NCBI GenBank assembly: GCA_916610825.1
Contig: OU744452.1
Span: forward strand, 18,501,103 to 18,565,102
Origin: Haliclystus octoradiatus
Taxonomy: Eukaryota > Cnidaria > Staurozoa > Stauromedusae > Haliclystidae
Direction: 5' to 3'
DNA: 64,000 bases
Part shown: positions 9,531-32,727 of the stretch, piece after piece
Layout: each line of letters starts with the position of its first letter
Numbering within the stretch: position 1 is the first letter of the stretch
Program-made: the position numbers and the translations under genes
Notes under the pieces: model-generated
Database searches by the model: none
What the model was told of the DNA's origin: nothing
The model's input: only the letters and a program-made list of their open reading frames with translations

Positions 9531-12390
9531 AATTTCTACTGAAAAATGGGTTTAACTATGACCTTAGGGAAAGATTCATGCAAGACGTACTTGAGGAATA
9601 TTTTGGATACCAATGCAGTAATGGATATATGATGATTTATTTAATTAAATTTTGGAGATTACGTTTGAAAATGCTTAAAGTGATGAATGAGGATTCTAAA
9701 AACCACCTCTATCGAGGTAATCACTCTTTTCGGTATGCTTCTCTAAGGGTCTTTGAAAAAGGTTCTCTATATCGTTCAGCCAAGGTCTACAACGACCTGT
9801 TTCAGACATTGCCCTTTTAAATAATTTTGAAAGAACAGTTCCAGTAACAAAAGCCATAGGCCCGTGAATTTGATAACTCCGTAATATCTGGATCGTCCTG
9901 CTGTTTGACAAAAGCCACCGACTCTGGTGCAAGTCTCATCGAAAAATAAGTTCACGGCAGCAATATTATCGTCTGGGTAGAACAATGAACGCTTTGAAAT
10001 GACTGATTTGGGAAATTTTGAACAAAAGCTTTCCACGTTCCTCCGTTTACGAAACGTGGACACAAGATTGTTAAATTGCACATGAATTTCTGAACAAATA
10101 GGACGAGGGACTTTGTCCAACACAAATAACCTGAAATTGTCTTTTCATTGACAATCTTGCAAATATTGCTAGCGTCTTTTTCTGAAAACGAAGTAAATGT
10201 ACAGTTAACATTATTGTCAATATTAATTTTTCCCATGTGCATACTCAAGCCAGCTTTTGATATGCACACTTTAAGCACATTTCGCAAAAGAATTTCATAA
10301 TATCAATCATTTCATCAAGGTCTTCATTAGAAGCAAAAATAAACATCGAGACATAACTCCTCATTTATCATAATAATCTCAAGTAATTCAAGAGATTCCG
10401 AGACCAAAATCTCGGTGGAAATAACGTTATAATTGTTGCTATTAGCCATTGCAAACTCGAGGAAATGAAATGGCATTTTGATTTAAGGCTTCAAAAAATG
10501 ATGCTAAGTGAATGTCACATGACCACATTATGAACATCACACAATGGCGCTTTTGCTCCCCGCAAAAGCTTTCCTAACCAGTCTAGTCGATAAACTATGT
10601 GATAACTTAAGTGTGGTAGACACAAAAGCTGTCTACCCTTTCCTTCATGCACCAGTCGTCAAACAGTCAAACGCAAATGACAAAAACTCAATAGAACACA
10701 CATCAGTTCAGTATGTTGCCAAATTGGTTTTACTATAACAAATAATAATCAATACAAATATTACGAATCTAATTAATACTAAACATAAAATACAAGGTGC
10801 GAAACAGTGTTGTGAATGCAAATACCTTAGATCTTCGCTCACGGTACGAAAGGATAACAATATGAGTGATTTCTCAATCGACTTATCTCTTCAAACTCTC
10901 AAACACAACTACTACTGATCGCGTAATTTACAAGAAAAGTTTACAAACTCTATTACTTAAGGTGTGCCTAAATTCTACCAATAAAATAAGTCCGAAGTCA
11001 TGAATCATCTATATATATTTATATTCACGTAAAACCATCATTTAACGCGGAACTTTAATACAGTATTATACAATGAATCATGGCATGTCAATCGAACATA
11101 AAACGAACACTAAATATATATAACGTCATTCTATTAAATCAATTAAAATTCGAGTTAAATGAAATACAGTTTAGAAACATAAGTCAAAATAAAGCTAACT
11201 TAAAATATCAAAGTACAAACGAAATTGAAATAATATAAAATATAAGTGAGCAATATTGACGTTAGCATTAAGTCATTTGCAAAAAAGTTATGTATAACTT
11301 GGAAGCTTCATAAAAATGATGATGATAATGATAATTATGCCAAGCTCACTTATGTCAATAGTATGTATGGAAAAGAAAGTTCTCACTTAATTCATTATGC
11401 CCAGCATTCGTCTTTGTAGTCGAGAAAGTTAGAGAATTGGAGTTATCTACTAATATCACATGCCCCATGCCAAAAATTGAAAAATATTAATGATAGCGAT
11501 CCATTTTTATATTTCCAAATTTCAAAACAATTCAACAATGATTATACTTTGGCAAATTCCATTATGAAAATCTTCAACTATTTCTTTTTTTCTTGACCAA
11601 TATTTCGTGTTCAATACAATCATATTACCATTTTAGTCCTAATCTCTGATATGCAAAGTCAAATGTGTGGCTTTCTATCAGAGATATAACTTTGGCATGG
11701 ATTTATCGCTGAGACAAAAGGGCAACTTCCCCTACACTTTTGCTTTATTCAGTAGCTAATTGATTCAACTCGGCAGTAAATTAATAATTTTCTTCTCAAG
11801 GAATCCTTGGTTTTAATAACTGATGCAAAAACTGTTGAAATAAAGCAATGAAATATGTTTGATCGCTGCTTCTTGATCATTAAGTTGCGGCTTTAGTTTT
11901 ATCTCAATAAATTCAACCTTATTTATCCTCTGCTACTTTACACAGCAAAAATTATGGTTAGGACTTGATATCACAGTTACGTGAACAGTTTTGTTTCTCT
12001 GTAATCAAGATGTTCTCCAATCAATTCGGAATGCTGATGATCACCTTTAAATTATTATACTATATATATTGTGAATATCATTTTATCTTTTCATAATTTT
12101 GTAATTGTTTAATTGTTAATCCTGTGCAATAGATTAAATTTGATCCATTTACATATAACGGTTGACGTCATCTTAGCATATGATGATGATGACGATTTAT
12201 GTCTATGTTAAATAATTAATAGTCAAAGATACAGATTTCAATAGAAAGCTTTCTTTTCTTTGTTTTGTCCATCGTTGCTATTAACAAAATTTGTGTTTGA
12301 ATATCAAATATTTGTGCGTGTTTTTTCATAATCTAAAATTTGATGAGACATTTCTAAATCAAACATCTAAGCTTCGAAGGAGATACAATT
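9531..12390 (+). repeat. Segmental duplication unit upstream of lectin B (copy of ~29855-32720)
   Basis: About 2.9 kb here is collinear with about 2.9 kb upstream of lectin C. It begins with the tail of a P-type transposase (frame words LRE.FMQDVLEEYFGYQCSNG, 9540-9635) and runs through an unknown minus-strand ORF region, a shared 64-codon plus-strand frame (10544-10738 against 31043-31237) and the lectin 5' flank. Relative to the other copy about 176 bp is deleted after 9622. Exon 1 of B follows directly, so transposon tail and lectin promoter duplicated as one piece. Confidence 0.8.
9696..10287 (-). other. Unknown minus-strand ORF region, copy 1
   Basis: Two overlapping open frames (9776-10123 and 9952-10287) occur here and again, slightly changed, at 30218-30622 and 30451-30786. 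Shared words are ESFCSKFPKSVISKR and FTSFSEKDASNICKIV. Further up the same strand is another short frame starting MANSNNYNVIS near 10450. The pieces look like parts of one frameshifted coding sequence of a mobile element, but I do not recognise the family and assign no function. Confidence 0.3.
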
Positions 12391-12397
12391 TATCACA
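10739..12397 (+). other. Noncoding stretch with lectin B 5' flank
   Basis: A+T-rich DNA without recognisable exons. From about 11500 it is the lectin 5' flank shared with copies A and C. No clear TATA box was singled out. Confidence 0.4.
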
Positions 12398-22970
<10,573 letters not shown>

Positions 22971-23530
22971 TTCAACATCACTTTCCATTTTTTACAACTC
23001 TGTTGATAAGAAGGAACTGGAAATTCAGGATAATTAAATTAAAGTTTTGTAAATTGTTTGTTAATGGTATTTTAAATACAAGAAGGATATACCAAGTAGT
23101 TGTTTTATTTAATGTTTATTTAATGTTAAATTTATTTCTCCTTGTAAATATTTAGTATTCCTAGGATATATAGAGTTTTAGAGTTTCATCGAAAGTTAGG
23201 CATTGCCAATTATCTCCTAACTGTAAAAGCACAAAAATAAAGTGCATTCATAATCATTTACTGAATGCTCATATGATATCATGGCATTGATAATTTATTA
23301 CTGATCGTATCTTCTATTTATTGTGATATGAAGCCGTGACAAACTATATATCGTAATAAATGTAATTTAAACAATGAAGTATGTCTATATAATCCACGTA
23401 TTTCAGCACTTTTGAATGAAAACTATAATCTCTCTGTTTACTTATTGTCATCTCTATATTAATGGTATTGTCTTCTTGTTAATAAGATATTTGCATATTT
23501 GTGGTCTGTCCGCGATTTATGTATTTCTCA
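22971..23530 (+). repeat. 3' flank of lectin B, homologous to 36644-37145 behind lectin C
   Basis: The 3' flanks of B and C remain alignable for about 500 bp (shared words AAGTATGTCTATA, TATTGTCTTCTTGTTAA-like). This shows that the whole lectin gene, not only its promoter, was duplicated. Possible poly(A) signals: AATAAA near 23236 (B) and 36708 (C). Confidence 0.6.
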
Positions 23531-24569
23531 CTGACGAAATAATTCAAATCGCAAATTGATTCGCATTAAATTCGCAATTAAAAGAAATTGATTAATGGAT
23601 TCTTAATTCGTTTTTTATGATATTTGTCCTAAAAAGGTGCTAAATAGCATCTCCCAATACTGTAAGTTGCTGTAAATAAACTTTTTACACGTTGCAAAAG
23701 AACTGAATAGCTGATACCAAATTTCTGAGGTAAATGAACTTTTAGCAGTGGACATAAATATTTCTGATAATTTGCTTACATGCTATCTATTAGAATACGC
23801 TTATTTCTTACATGTTCGTTAGAGTAGTCCAATCAAACCCAAATTGAAATTATGGATGGGATCATCGATGTTATTGTTACTGTTAGTAGTTTAATCATAA
23901 TTTCCAAAAAAAAGCTTCGAGAAGTTATTGGGAAGGGGACGCGCATTGCCCCTTTTAATTAATAAGCAAACTTCATACAGAAAACCCTGGAAAACTTTGA
24001 GAACAATTATATTCAATTTTTCATATTTAATTCTTGATTTTTTTCGATAACAACAAAGCTATTGATCTCAAAAGTTCAATAAAACTGCTTAAAATTTAGA
24101 AATGTCTTCAATCGGCACGGGAAGTGGGAACAAATGGCAAATGAATGTTGTGGTGTCCATTTTCTAACAGTAGAAATAAGACAGCTCTTTTAGTTCTTGG
24201 CCATTTATTAATGTCCAAACAAATCATATACTGTTTATAGAGAAAATTATCTTCAACTTTTGGTGTTTGATCAGGACAGACAAACGATGGGATCTCTTAA
24301 AAACACGGCCCGAAATGATCCTTTTATCGCTACGCTTGGCAAATATTTCGATGATCACTTTAGATCAATATACAATATTGGTAATATAAATAGACACTCT
24401 TGCCGGGTTTGCATATACCTTCTAATACACGAGGAATGTTGAAAGACACGAGTGAAGGATTGAAAACTCGAGCCAGATGCGATTTTATTCTAAACATGTA
24501 CATACGTATGGTAATCTTTTTTTGAATAAAATGAATGTCGATTAATGATTTAAAATTCATTTTCAATTC
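23531..24569. other. Intergenic, no supported gene
   Basis: A+T-rich. One stretch at about 24248-24370 reads openly (LVFDQDRQTMGSLKNTARND...) after a CAG that could be an acceptor and has a protein-like composition. There is no partner exon and no recognised family, so it is left unassigned. Confidence 0.3.
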
Positions 24570-24665
24570 AATGTTTTCGTATCACTGGGGGTACTTATAT
24601 ATCGGCGCAAAAATGAACTCATGACAATGTAATCGAACAGTTTAATAGTATAGATAATGAGTAGA
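24570..24665 (+). pseudogene. Broken copy of the protease last exon
   Basis: The frame reads QK*THDNVIEQFNSIDNE*, aligning with QKWIHDNIIQQSNNVDNE at the end of the protease gene at 2494. The conserved Trp codon TGG has become TGA. Upstream only traces of the SHGP...LYI strand remain. The downstream 600 bp matches the protease 3' flank, so this is the relic of a second protease gene whose catalytic exons are lost. Confidence 0.7.
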
Positions 24666-25290
24666 GAAAAATATTGATTACGAATATCACTGTAGTATAT
24701 TTTATATTTAATCAAATTTAGTTTAGTTGGGAAAAGAATATTTAACTTTGTGTGTTTATCTGAATTAAATAAACATCAATATATTGTACTATATAACTGT
24801 TGTATTGTGTCACCTGTCTGTATAACTATAATAGAATAACGTCGCATCAACTAATGTTCATTCATAAAGTTAAATTCAAACTATCTCCTCCTTTTCATTC
24901 CAAATTTTCCAACTGCCGTTTTCCACTACAAGAACATCTCACACCAACAATGACATTTTTATCAAGTCGAGCCATCGCCAGTCATTTCAAGATGGAACAA
25001 TCGCCAGTCGCACAAGTGGAAAGACCTACCGTCTGCAATGGAGAAAGTCCAAAGCAGGCTTACTTACAAATGTCGCTTTGAGAAGCACTTACGTACCTAT
25101 GGTATTTTATACTTACTAAACATTATGCTATTGAGATCCTTATTACTTAATGTCTGTTTCCTATTAAAGGATCAAACCGGACCGGCAGCCTTTGCATTCA
25201 ACTTTTTCAAAATAGAGCCTCGCAGCTTTTTATCCACGTTAATCAACGTCATAACATTCCTCATAACGTCAATTGAGCCGTGACAACTTT
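24640..25290 (+). repeat. Duplicated protease 3' flank (copy of ~2450-3110 plus 3386-3512)
   Basis: Collinear with the protease downstream region. In the copy near the intact gene, about 300 bp including the left TIR of the putative transposon is inserted between the two homologous parts. This helps date that insertion after the duplication. Confidence 0.65.
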
Positions 25291-25958
25291 TTATCAATCC
25301 TTACTTTGGATGAAACAGACAAACATTATTGAGCAGAATACAATAAAGTGGCATATATTCAAAAAAACCTTTTTATCAAAATACCATCCAAAATACTGCA
25401 GATCCCCAACCGGCTAAAAGTAAAACCCCATTATCTGCATGCGGGATGTTGAAGCTAGTTGCCACTGTCAAAGCATAGTCACTAGAATAAGATAGTCTGG
25501 AAGCGAACAATAGGCTTTTGTTAAAGGTTATTATACCATCTAACACTCGTCACCAAGCTCCCCGGACTGCATGCAATTGACGCAGTACAGTTAAAAACGT
25601 AAACAAATCATCATTTTAACATATTAAAATTTACCTATGCTTTAGATTAATTATGGTTTAAGAATTATGGCATAGCTTGGATCAATAATGAACACAATAA
25701 ATTACAAATTACATGTTGTTGTTTTTTGTGTGTCTTTACGGGGTCTTTACTGCTGTCTCTGATCGTTTATGTTGTCTGTGACATTATCGTATTACGACAT
25801 AATGTTGTTCGTTTCTATAATTGCCGGTACAATATTGTGTCTTTTAGAATAATTGCACTGCATTGCGAAATATATTTGATCTAACAGGGCACTTCATAAT
25901 AGAGGCACACTGTATGTTAATAGCAGCCATTCAAGGCTTGACCAACCTACAGTGAGTT
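25291..25958. other. Intergenic upstream of P-type transposase gene
   Basis: No exon recognised. The left terminal inverted repeat of the transposon should lie here, but without an intact right end I could not define it. Confidence 0.35.
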
Positions 25959-28900
25959 ATGCCTGGTGGAAATTGCGCTATTCCAAACTGCGGTACTTGC
26001 TACATTGATAAGTACCGACACATAGCCCTGTTCAAAATACCTAATAAAAAGATCGAACGATTGAGAGAATGGAGAGAACAAGTTATTGGTGTACTTACGA
26101 GGGGTCGAACAGTTGATAAAACATTAAGAAAACGCATTGACGATGGCCGTGTTTGGATCTGCGAGAGGCACTATCATCCAAGTGAATACGATACATGTAA
26201 GTTGATATAAATGCTCTCACATTAGTCATATATTATGATGAAAACGTACAGGTACACATAATTTTGATGTCTTTATTTAAGCTTATAAACATGTTATATT
26301 TATTGATGATGCTTTGGATAGAACAATAATTTCAATTATATACCCATACCTCCCACTAGAGCTGATTTGAGGGTAAGGGTGTTTGATCTTTTCTAGATAA
26401 TCTGGATCCGAAAAATATGGATTGAAATCATTGTCCAGGCCATAAAAACAATAAAAAGATCTGAAATGGATCCGAAATAAATCAAACCCCACCACAGCAT
26501 GCCAAATAATTTAGGAGACAGACATATTATCAAAATAGTTAACTCATCAAAAATGTATTTTGGATCCTGTTCCTATCCAGCTCCACAGTGACCAATGACC
26601 CATAACTGTCCAAAAATGAAAATCTGGCTGGATCAGGGTTCATTTCACCTCCAATGTAAATACCATTTAGAACAGATGAATTATTGAAATATTTTTAATT
26701 TTAGATGGAACTCGTAAACTTCTACGTGAAGGATCAATACCATCACTCAACTTACCCGCAAAGAGCATTCAAACAGCTGTACCTCCTGAGCGTCCCTCTA
26801 CTTACATTGAGAAAATAGAATTATTCAATGATTGCAGTGGTACAAGTAGTCAAAATAAGCAGAGCTATCGTGACTTTGATGAGCTGGTGAAACGAACAAA
26901 ACATCTTAGCCAAAATTTCCTGTTTCATGTGACTGAAAATGTGGCCTTTATAACTATTGAATGTGACACATTTCATGTACCACAATTTGAGATATGCATC
27001 GATGACCTTCTTGACTTCAAAGTAAGAGTGTATGGTTGGCTCCTACCTTCAGGAAATAGTTTAATCAAAGAAACTAATTCGTCATTAAAAAGCTGTACTG
27101 TATCAAAATTGATTGGGGTATTAAAATGCGGTACGTTATGCAAAGGTACAGGAACAATTTATGAACATCAAAATCATGTTTTACCTTACAAGATACCTGC
27201 AATCAAGCAGAAAATTACTAATGAAAAATGCAAACAGTTAGAATTCAACAGAGATGAAAAATGTGAAGTTTTACTTACTGACGGAGAAGACATATGCGCC
27301 CAGTGCAAACGGCACCAAAAAACACAAGAGAAGGCATTAAATCAAAAAAGAAAACATCAACAAACACCTGCAAGCAAAACTGCTCCAGTGTCTGCAACAT
27401 CAAGTGCAAGGTTAAAATTAACGCTACAAGCTCAGAGACTTGAATGTCATCAACTTAAAGAGCAAATAGCTGAGATACAAATTGAGCTGAAAACTATGAG
27501 TAAATCTGTTAGTAACGACACAGCATCTGATTTGCAAAACATTTATTCAAACGCTAAAAATGTCCCACCTTTCATGAAAATATTTTGGGAAGAACAACAA
27601 AAATATATACATGAAAATAAATCACAAATTAGGTATCATCCTCAAATAATTAAATTCTGCTTAGCAGTAGCGGCAAAGTCACCAGCTGCCTATAAAGAGT
27701 TACGTTACAATGAAAAAGATGGCACAGGCATTTTGATCTTACCGAGTCAACGGACGTTGCGGAGTTATAGAAATGTGATCAAACCCATGAGAGGTTTCAA
27801 TCCAATGGTTGTAGATGACCTTAAGCTCAAGACGGAGCACTTTGCAGACTGTGAGCGTTTTATAATTATTGCATTTGATGAAATGAAAGTACAAGAAGAT
27901 CTCGTGTGGGATAAACATTCAGGAGAGCTGATAGGATTTGTTGATCTTGGTGATGCTGACGTGACTGATAACCTTGTGAAAGCAAACGACCAACTTGCGA
28001 CCCATATACTAGTCTTCTTGGTAAAAAGTATTGTCAATCCTTTGTCTTACAGTTTCGCTACATTTGCTACTGCTGGTGTTACTGGAATTCAGCTATTTTC
28101 ATTGTTCTGGAAAGGAGTAGGAATTTTAGAAATGTCGTGTGCATTGAGAGTTGTAGCAGCTGTTGGTGATGGAGCCTCTTCAAATCGTAATTTCTTCAAC
28201 CTTCATGGTTATATGGAAGGCTCCAGCACAAACAATGTTGTCCGCAAAGCCCAAAATATTTTCTCTCCAAATTCATTCATCTATTTCTTCTCTGATGCAC
28301 CACATTTGATAAAGACATCGCGTAATTGTTTGTACCAGTCTGGCACAGCATCAAGATTAATGTGGAATGATGGCAAATATCTTCTGTGGTACCATATTAG
28401 CAGTATTTATAATGAAGACTTGGAATGTGGACTCAAGCTATTGCCAAAACTCACACATCAGCACATTTTCCTTACTAAATACTCCAAACTGAATGTTAGG
28501 CTAGCTGTCCAGGTTTTAAGTACAAGTGTTGCAGAGTTATTGACGTCATTTGGGTCAGATGAATCTCTTGGAACAGCAACCTATGTCCGAATGATGGACA
28601 GCTTCTTTGATGCCTTAAATGTGAGGAATAAACAAGAGTATGTTATGAAAAGAAAGCCTCAACTAGCACCTTACTCGTCACCCACTGATCCAAGATTCAC
28701 TTGGTTGCTAACAGAGTTTCTAGAATATTTCAAGAAATGGAAACAATCAATCTATGACAGGAAGGGAAATTTTCAAGAAGCTGACAGGAAAAAAATGTTT
28801 ATTTCTACTCAGACACATCATGGCTTACAGATCACAGTGTATTCATTGACCCAGTTAATACCCTATCTTTTAAACAACGGGGTAAAATACGTATTGAGTG

Positions 28901-29064
28901 AGAAATTTTGCCAAGATGACCTAGAAAGGTATTTTGGAAAGCAGCGAGCGATAGGAAGAAGCCAAGACAACCCAACTGTTTTCAAATCAGGATATCATGA
29001 TAGTTTTTGTACCAGTTTAAAATCCTACTACTATGAAAGGTTCAACTGGTGGCACATCATTTAA
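25959..29064 (+). CDS. P-element-type THAP-domain transposase (P1), 2 exons, C-terminus chimeric
   Basis: Exon 25959-26196 joins exon 26705-29064 through a GT-AG intron (split Tyr codon), giving 865 residues without a stop. Residues 1-75 form a THAP zinc finger of C2CH type (C-x4-C at the start, ICERH at the end), the DNA-binding module of P transposases. A basic, coiled-coil-like stretch follows (around residues 240-290). The RNase-H-like catalytic core shows AFDEMK (Asp 471), VGDGASSN (Asp 568), SDAPHLIKTSRNC and QDDLERYFG (Glu 820). These are the expected acidic residues, so the core looks chemically intact. The frame leaves the family pattern after NPTVFKSGYHD, where it runs into the interior of a second transposase out of frame. 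The last ~24 residues are therefore junk. P transposases cut and paste DNA in the nucleus; this copy lacks its normal C-terminus and a visible 3' end. Confidence 0.85.
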
Positions 29065-30070
29065 GCTATGGCCATTATTCTGGCAGGTCTTATTTACGTT
29101 GGAGCTGGAAATCAGCTTAAAAGTGGTTTTTTGGTCTGTCATGGTGCACCACAAAACAGGGAATTCTTTAAATTGCATCAGCATCTGCAAGTATATGCCT
29201 CCACCGATGAACATGTCGAGAGCACTCACCCAATCTATTTTACTGTGAACCTGGCAGATGAAAGCCGAAAAATGTTTTCATAGCAAACGTACCCGATATG
29301 ATAAAAACAACCAGGAACTGCATTCTGTCATCTGGGATCTCTGATAAGTTAACCAGGCTGATGTGGAAAATAATAAGTTAATCATGTGGAGCCACATTGT
29401 TAAAGCCTACTACTGATACAGCAAAAAATGGTTTACATCGATTAAATAAAATTGGACCTGACCACATACGTGTGTCCTCATTCGTAAAAATTCGGGTCTC
29501 ATTTGCCATACAAGTCCTTAGCAAAATTATTGGCCCCATGTCATCATCTGCCAGGTGATGCAGATGAAACAGCTGATTTGTGTTCCCTAGTGAACGATTT
29601 TCTAAATATGTGCAATGTGAAGTCTATAACGGAACACAAAAGAACAAGAAATTCCAATTTGGCACCATACACATCTGTTGATGAGCCTAGACTGGAATGG
29701 ATGAAAAATGATGTTTTGGCCTATTTCATTAATAGGAAAAAATAGATATTAACCGGACTAGGGGAATATTCAAAGGATTAAGTGGGTATAATGTTTATTT
29801 CGCAGCAAAAATTTCGAAGGATATCAAATCACTGTAAATTCTACTGTTGAATTGGCTAAATTTCTACTGAAAAATGGGTTTAACTATGACCTTAGGGAAA
29901 GCTTCATGCAAGACGTACTTGAGGAATATTTTGGATACCAATGCAGTAATGGAAGAAGATCCGACAACCCTATTGCAAACGAATTTGGTTACAATGGTGA
30001 AAGGGGAAAGCATAAATCTAAATGGGCAACTACATCGGATGCCTCATTGCCAAAAAAGAAATCAAAATAA
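28996..30070 (+). pseudogene. Second P-type transposase fragment (P3), degenerate
   Basis: From about 28996 another frame aligns with the middle of P1: STGGTSFKLWPLFWQ, FLVCHGAPQNREFFKLH (the catalytic Asp of VxDGA is His here), PDMIKTTRNC, IRVSSFVKI, NLAPYTSVDEPRLEWM, ISQQKF, and at the end LRESFMQDVLEEYFGYQCSNGRRSDNP. Stops and at least three frameshifts are present and the N-terminal half is absent. It belongs to a different, diverged subfamily from P1. Its last ~110 bp recurs at 9531-9640. Confidence 0.8.
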
Positions 30071-30217
30071 AACAAGAACCTGTATGAGCTAGCATTATTA
30101 TATATAATTATCACTTAATAGATATATGATGATTTATTTAATTAAATTTTGGAGATTACGTTTGAAAATGCTTAAAGTGATGAATGAGGATTCCAAAAAC
30201 CAACTCTTTCGAGGTAA

Positions 30218-30786
30218 TCACTCTTTTCGGTATGCTTCTCTAAGGGTCTTTGAAAAAAGGTTCTCTATATCGTTCAGCCAAGGTCTACAACGACCTGTTT
30301 CAGACATTGCCCTTTTAAAAAAATTTTGAAAGAACAGTTCCAGTAACAAAAGCCATAGGCCCGTGAATTTGATAACTCCGTCATATCTGGATCGTCCTGC
30401 TGTTTGACAAAAGCCACCGACTCTGGTGCAAGTCTCATCGAAAAATAAGTTCACGGCAGCAATATTATCGTCTGGGTAGAACAAGGAACGCTTTGAAATG
30501 ACTGATTTGGGAAATTTTGAACAAAAGCTTTCCACGTTTTTCCGTTTACGAAACATGGACACAAGATTGTTAAATTGCACATGAATTTCTGAACAAATAG
30601 GAAGAGGGACTTTGTCCAACACAAATAACCTAAAATTGTCTTTTCATTGACAATCTTGCAAATATTGCTAGCGTCTTTTTCTGAAAACGAAGTAAATGTA
30701 CAGTTGACATTATTGTCAATATTCATTTTTCCCTTGTGCATACTCAAGCCAGCTTTTGATATGCACACTTTAAGCAAATATCGCAA
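30218..30786 (-). other. Unknown minus-strand ORF region, copy 2
   Basis: Counterpart of 9696-10287. The open frames (30218-30622 and 30451-30786) are retained with scattered amino-acid changes. They may be recent relics of a mobile-element gene; the family is not recognised. Confidence 0.3.
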
Positions 30787-32103
30787 GAGAATTTCATAAT
30801 ATCAATCATTACATCAAGGTCTTCATTAGAAGCAAAAATAAACATCGAAACATAACTCCTCATTTCTCATAATAATCTCAAGTAATTCAAGAGATTCCGA
30901 GACAAAAATCTCGGTGAAAATAACGTTATAATTGTTGCTATTAGCCATTGCAAACTCGAGGAAATGAAATGGCATTTTGATTTAAGGCTTCAAAAAATGA
31001 TGCTAAGTGAACGTCACATGACCACATTATGAACATCACACAATGGCGCTTTTGCTCCCCGCAAAAGCTTTCCTAACCAGTCTAATCGATAAACTATGTG
31101 TTAACTTAAGTGTGGTAGACACAAAAGCTGTCTACCCTTTCCTTCACGCACCAGTCGTCAAACAGTCAAACGCAAATGACAACAACTCAATAGAACACAC
31201 ATCAGTTCAATATGTTGCCAAATTGGTTTTACTATAACAAATAATAATCAATACAAATATTACGAATCTAATTAATACTAAACATAAAATACAAGGTGCG
31301 AAACAGTGTTGTGAATGCAAATACCTTAGATCTTCGCTCACGGTACGAAAGGATAACAATATGAGTGATTCTTCAATCGACTTATCTCTTCAAACTCTCA
31401 AACACAACTACTACTGATCGCGTAATTTACAAGAAAAGTTTACAAATTCTATTACTTAAGGTGTGCCTAAATTCTACCAATAAAATAATTCCGAAGTCAT
31501 GAATCATCTATATTTATTTATATTCACGTAAAACCATAATTTAACGCGGAACTTTAATACGGTATTATACGATGAATCATGGCATGTCAATCGAACATAA
31601 AACTAACACTAAATTTATACTACGTCATTCTATTAAATCAATTTAAATTCGAGTTAAATGAAATACTGTTAAGAAACATAAGTAAAAATAAAGCTAACTT
31701 AAAATATCAAAGTACAAACGAAATTAAAATAATATAAAATATAAGTGAGCAATATTGACGTTAACATTAAGTCCTTTGCAAAAAAGTTATGTATAACTTG
31801 GAAGCTTCAGAAAAATGCCGATGATGATAATGATAATTATGCCAAGCTCACTTATGTCAATAGTATGTATGGAAAAGAAAGTTCTCACTTCATACATTAT
31901 GCCTAGCATTCGTCTTTGTAGTCGAGAAAGTTAGAGAATTGGAGTTATCTACTAATATCACATGCCCCATGCCAAAAATCGACAAATATTAATGATAGCG
32001 ATCTTTTTTTATATTTTCAAATTTCAAAACAATTTAACAATGATTATACTTTGGCAAATTTCATTATGAAAATCTACAACCATTTCTTTTTTTCTTGACC
32101 AAT

Positions 32104-32173
32104 GTTATAAACGAGCATTTGCTCATTTTGGTTACGAATCGAAATAAAATTATACACACACACACACACCAAT
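32104..32173. mobile_element. Short retroposon-like insertion with (AC)n tail
   Basis: Compared with copy B, 70 bp are inserted and flanked by a duplicated ACCAAT. The insert contains GCTCATTTTGGTTACGAATC and ends in an (AC)n run (about 32152-32169). A reverse-complement relative lies at about 39537-39582. The duplicated target and simple-repeat tail suggest a LINE- or SINE-type 3' end fragment. Confidence 0.5.
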
Positions 32174-32727
32174 ATTTCGTGTTCAATACAATCATATTCC
32201 TATTTTAGTCCTAATCTCTGATATGCAAAGTCAAATGTGTGGCTTTCTATCAGAGATATAATTTTGGCCAGCAAACATTATGATTAGGACTTGATATCAC
32301 AGTTACGTGAATAGTTTTATTTCTCTGTAATCAAGATGTTCTCTAATCAACTCGGAATGCTGATGATCACCTTTAAATTCTTATACTATATATATTGTGA
32401 ATATCATTTTATCTTTTCATAATTTTGTAATTGTTTAACTGTTAATTCTGTGCAAATAGATTAAATTTGATCCATTTACATATAACGTTTGACGTCATCT
32501 TAGCATATGATGATGATGACGATTTATGTCTATGTTAAATAATTAATAGTCAAAGATACAGATTTCAATAGAAAACTTTCTTTTCTTTGTTTTGTCCATC
32601 GTTGCTATTAACAAAATTTAGTGTGTTTGAATATTAAATATTTGTGCGTGTTTTTTCATAATCTAAAATTTGATGAGACATTTCTAAATCAAACATCTTA
32701 GCTTCGAAGGAGATACAATTTATCACA

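Larger units (their letters stand above)
29855..32720 (+). repeat. Segmental duplication unit upstream of lectin C (copy of 9531-12390)
   Basis: Collinear with the unit upstream of lectin B: transposase tail, unknown minus-strand ORFs, the 64-codon frame at 31043-31237 and the lectin 5' flank. Copy C has lost about 250 bp of the flank (at about 32275) and gained a 70-bp insertion at 32104. Confidence 0.8.

Noticed and set aside
10544..10738. 64-codon frame MALLLPAKAFLTSL..., repeated at 31043-31237
   Set aside because: Present in both copies only because the whole segment is duplicated. No recognisable motif and no splice context.
24800..25081. 93-codon frame similar to 2720-3001
   Set aside because: Similarity reflects DNA duplication of the protease 3' flank; the two frames diverge in phase after about 60 codons.
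29017..29283. Several overlapping short frames on both strands
   Set aside because: Shadows of the degenerate P3 transposase fragment.
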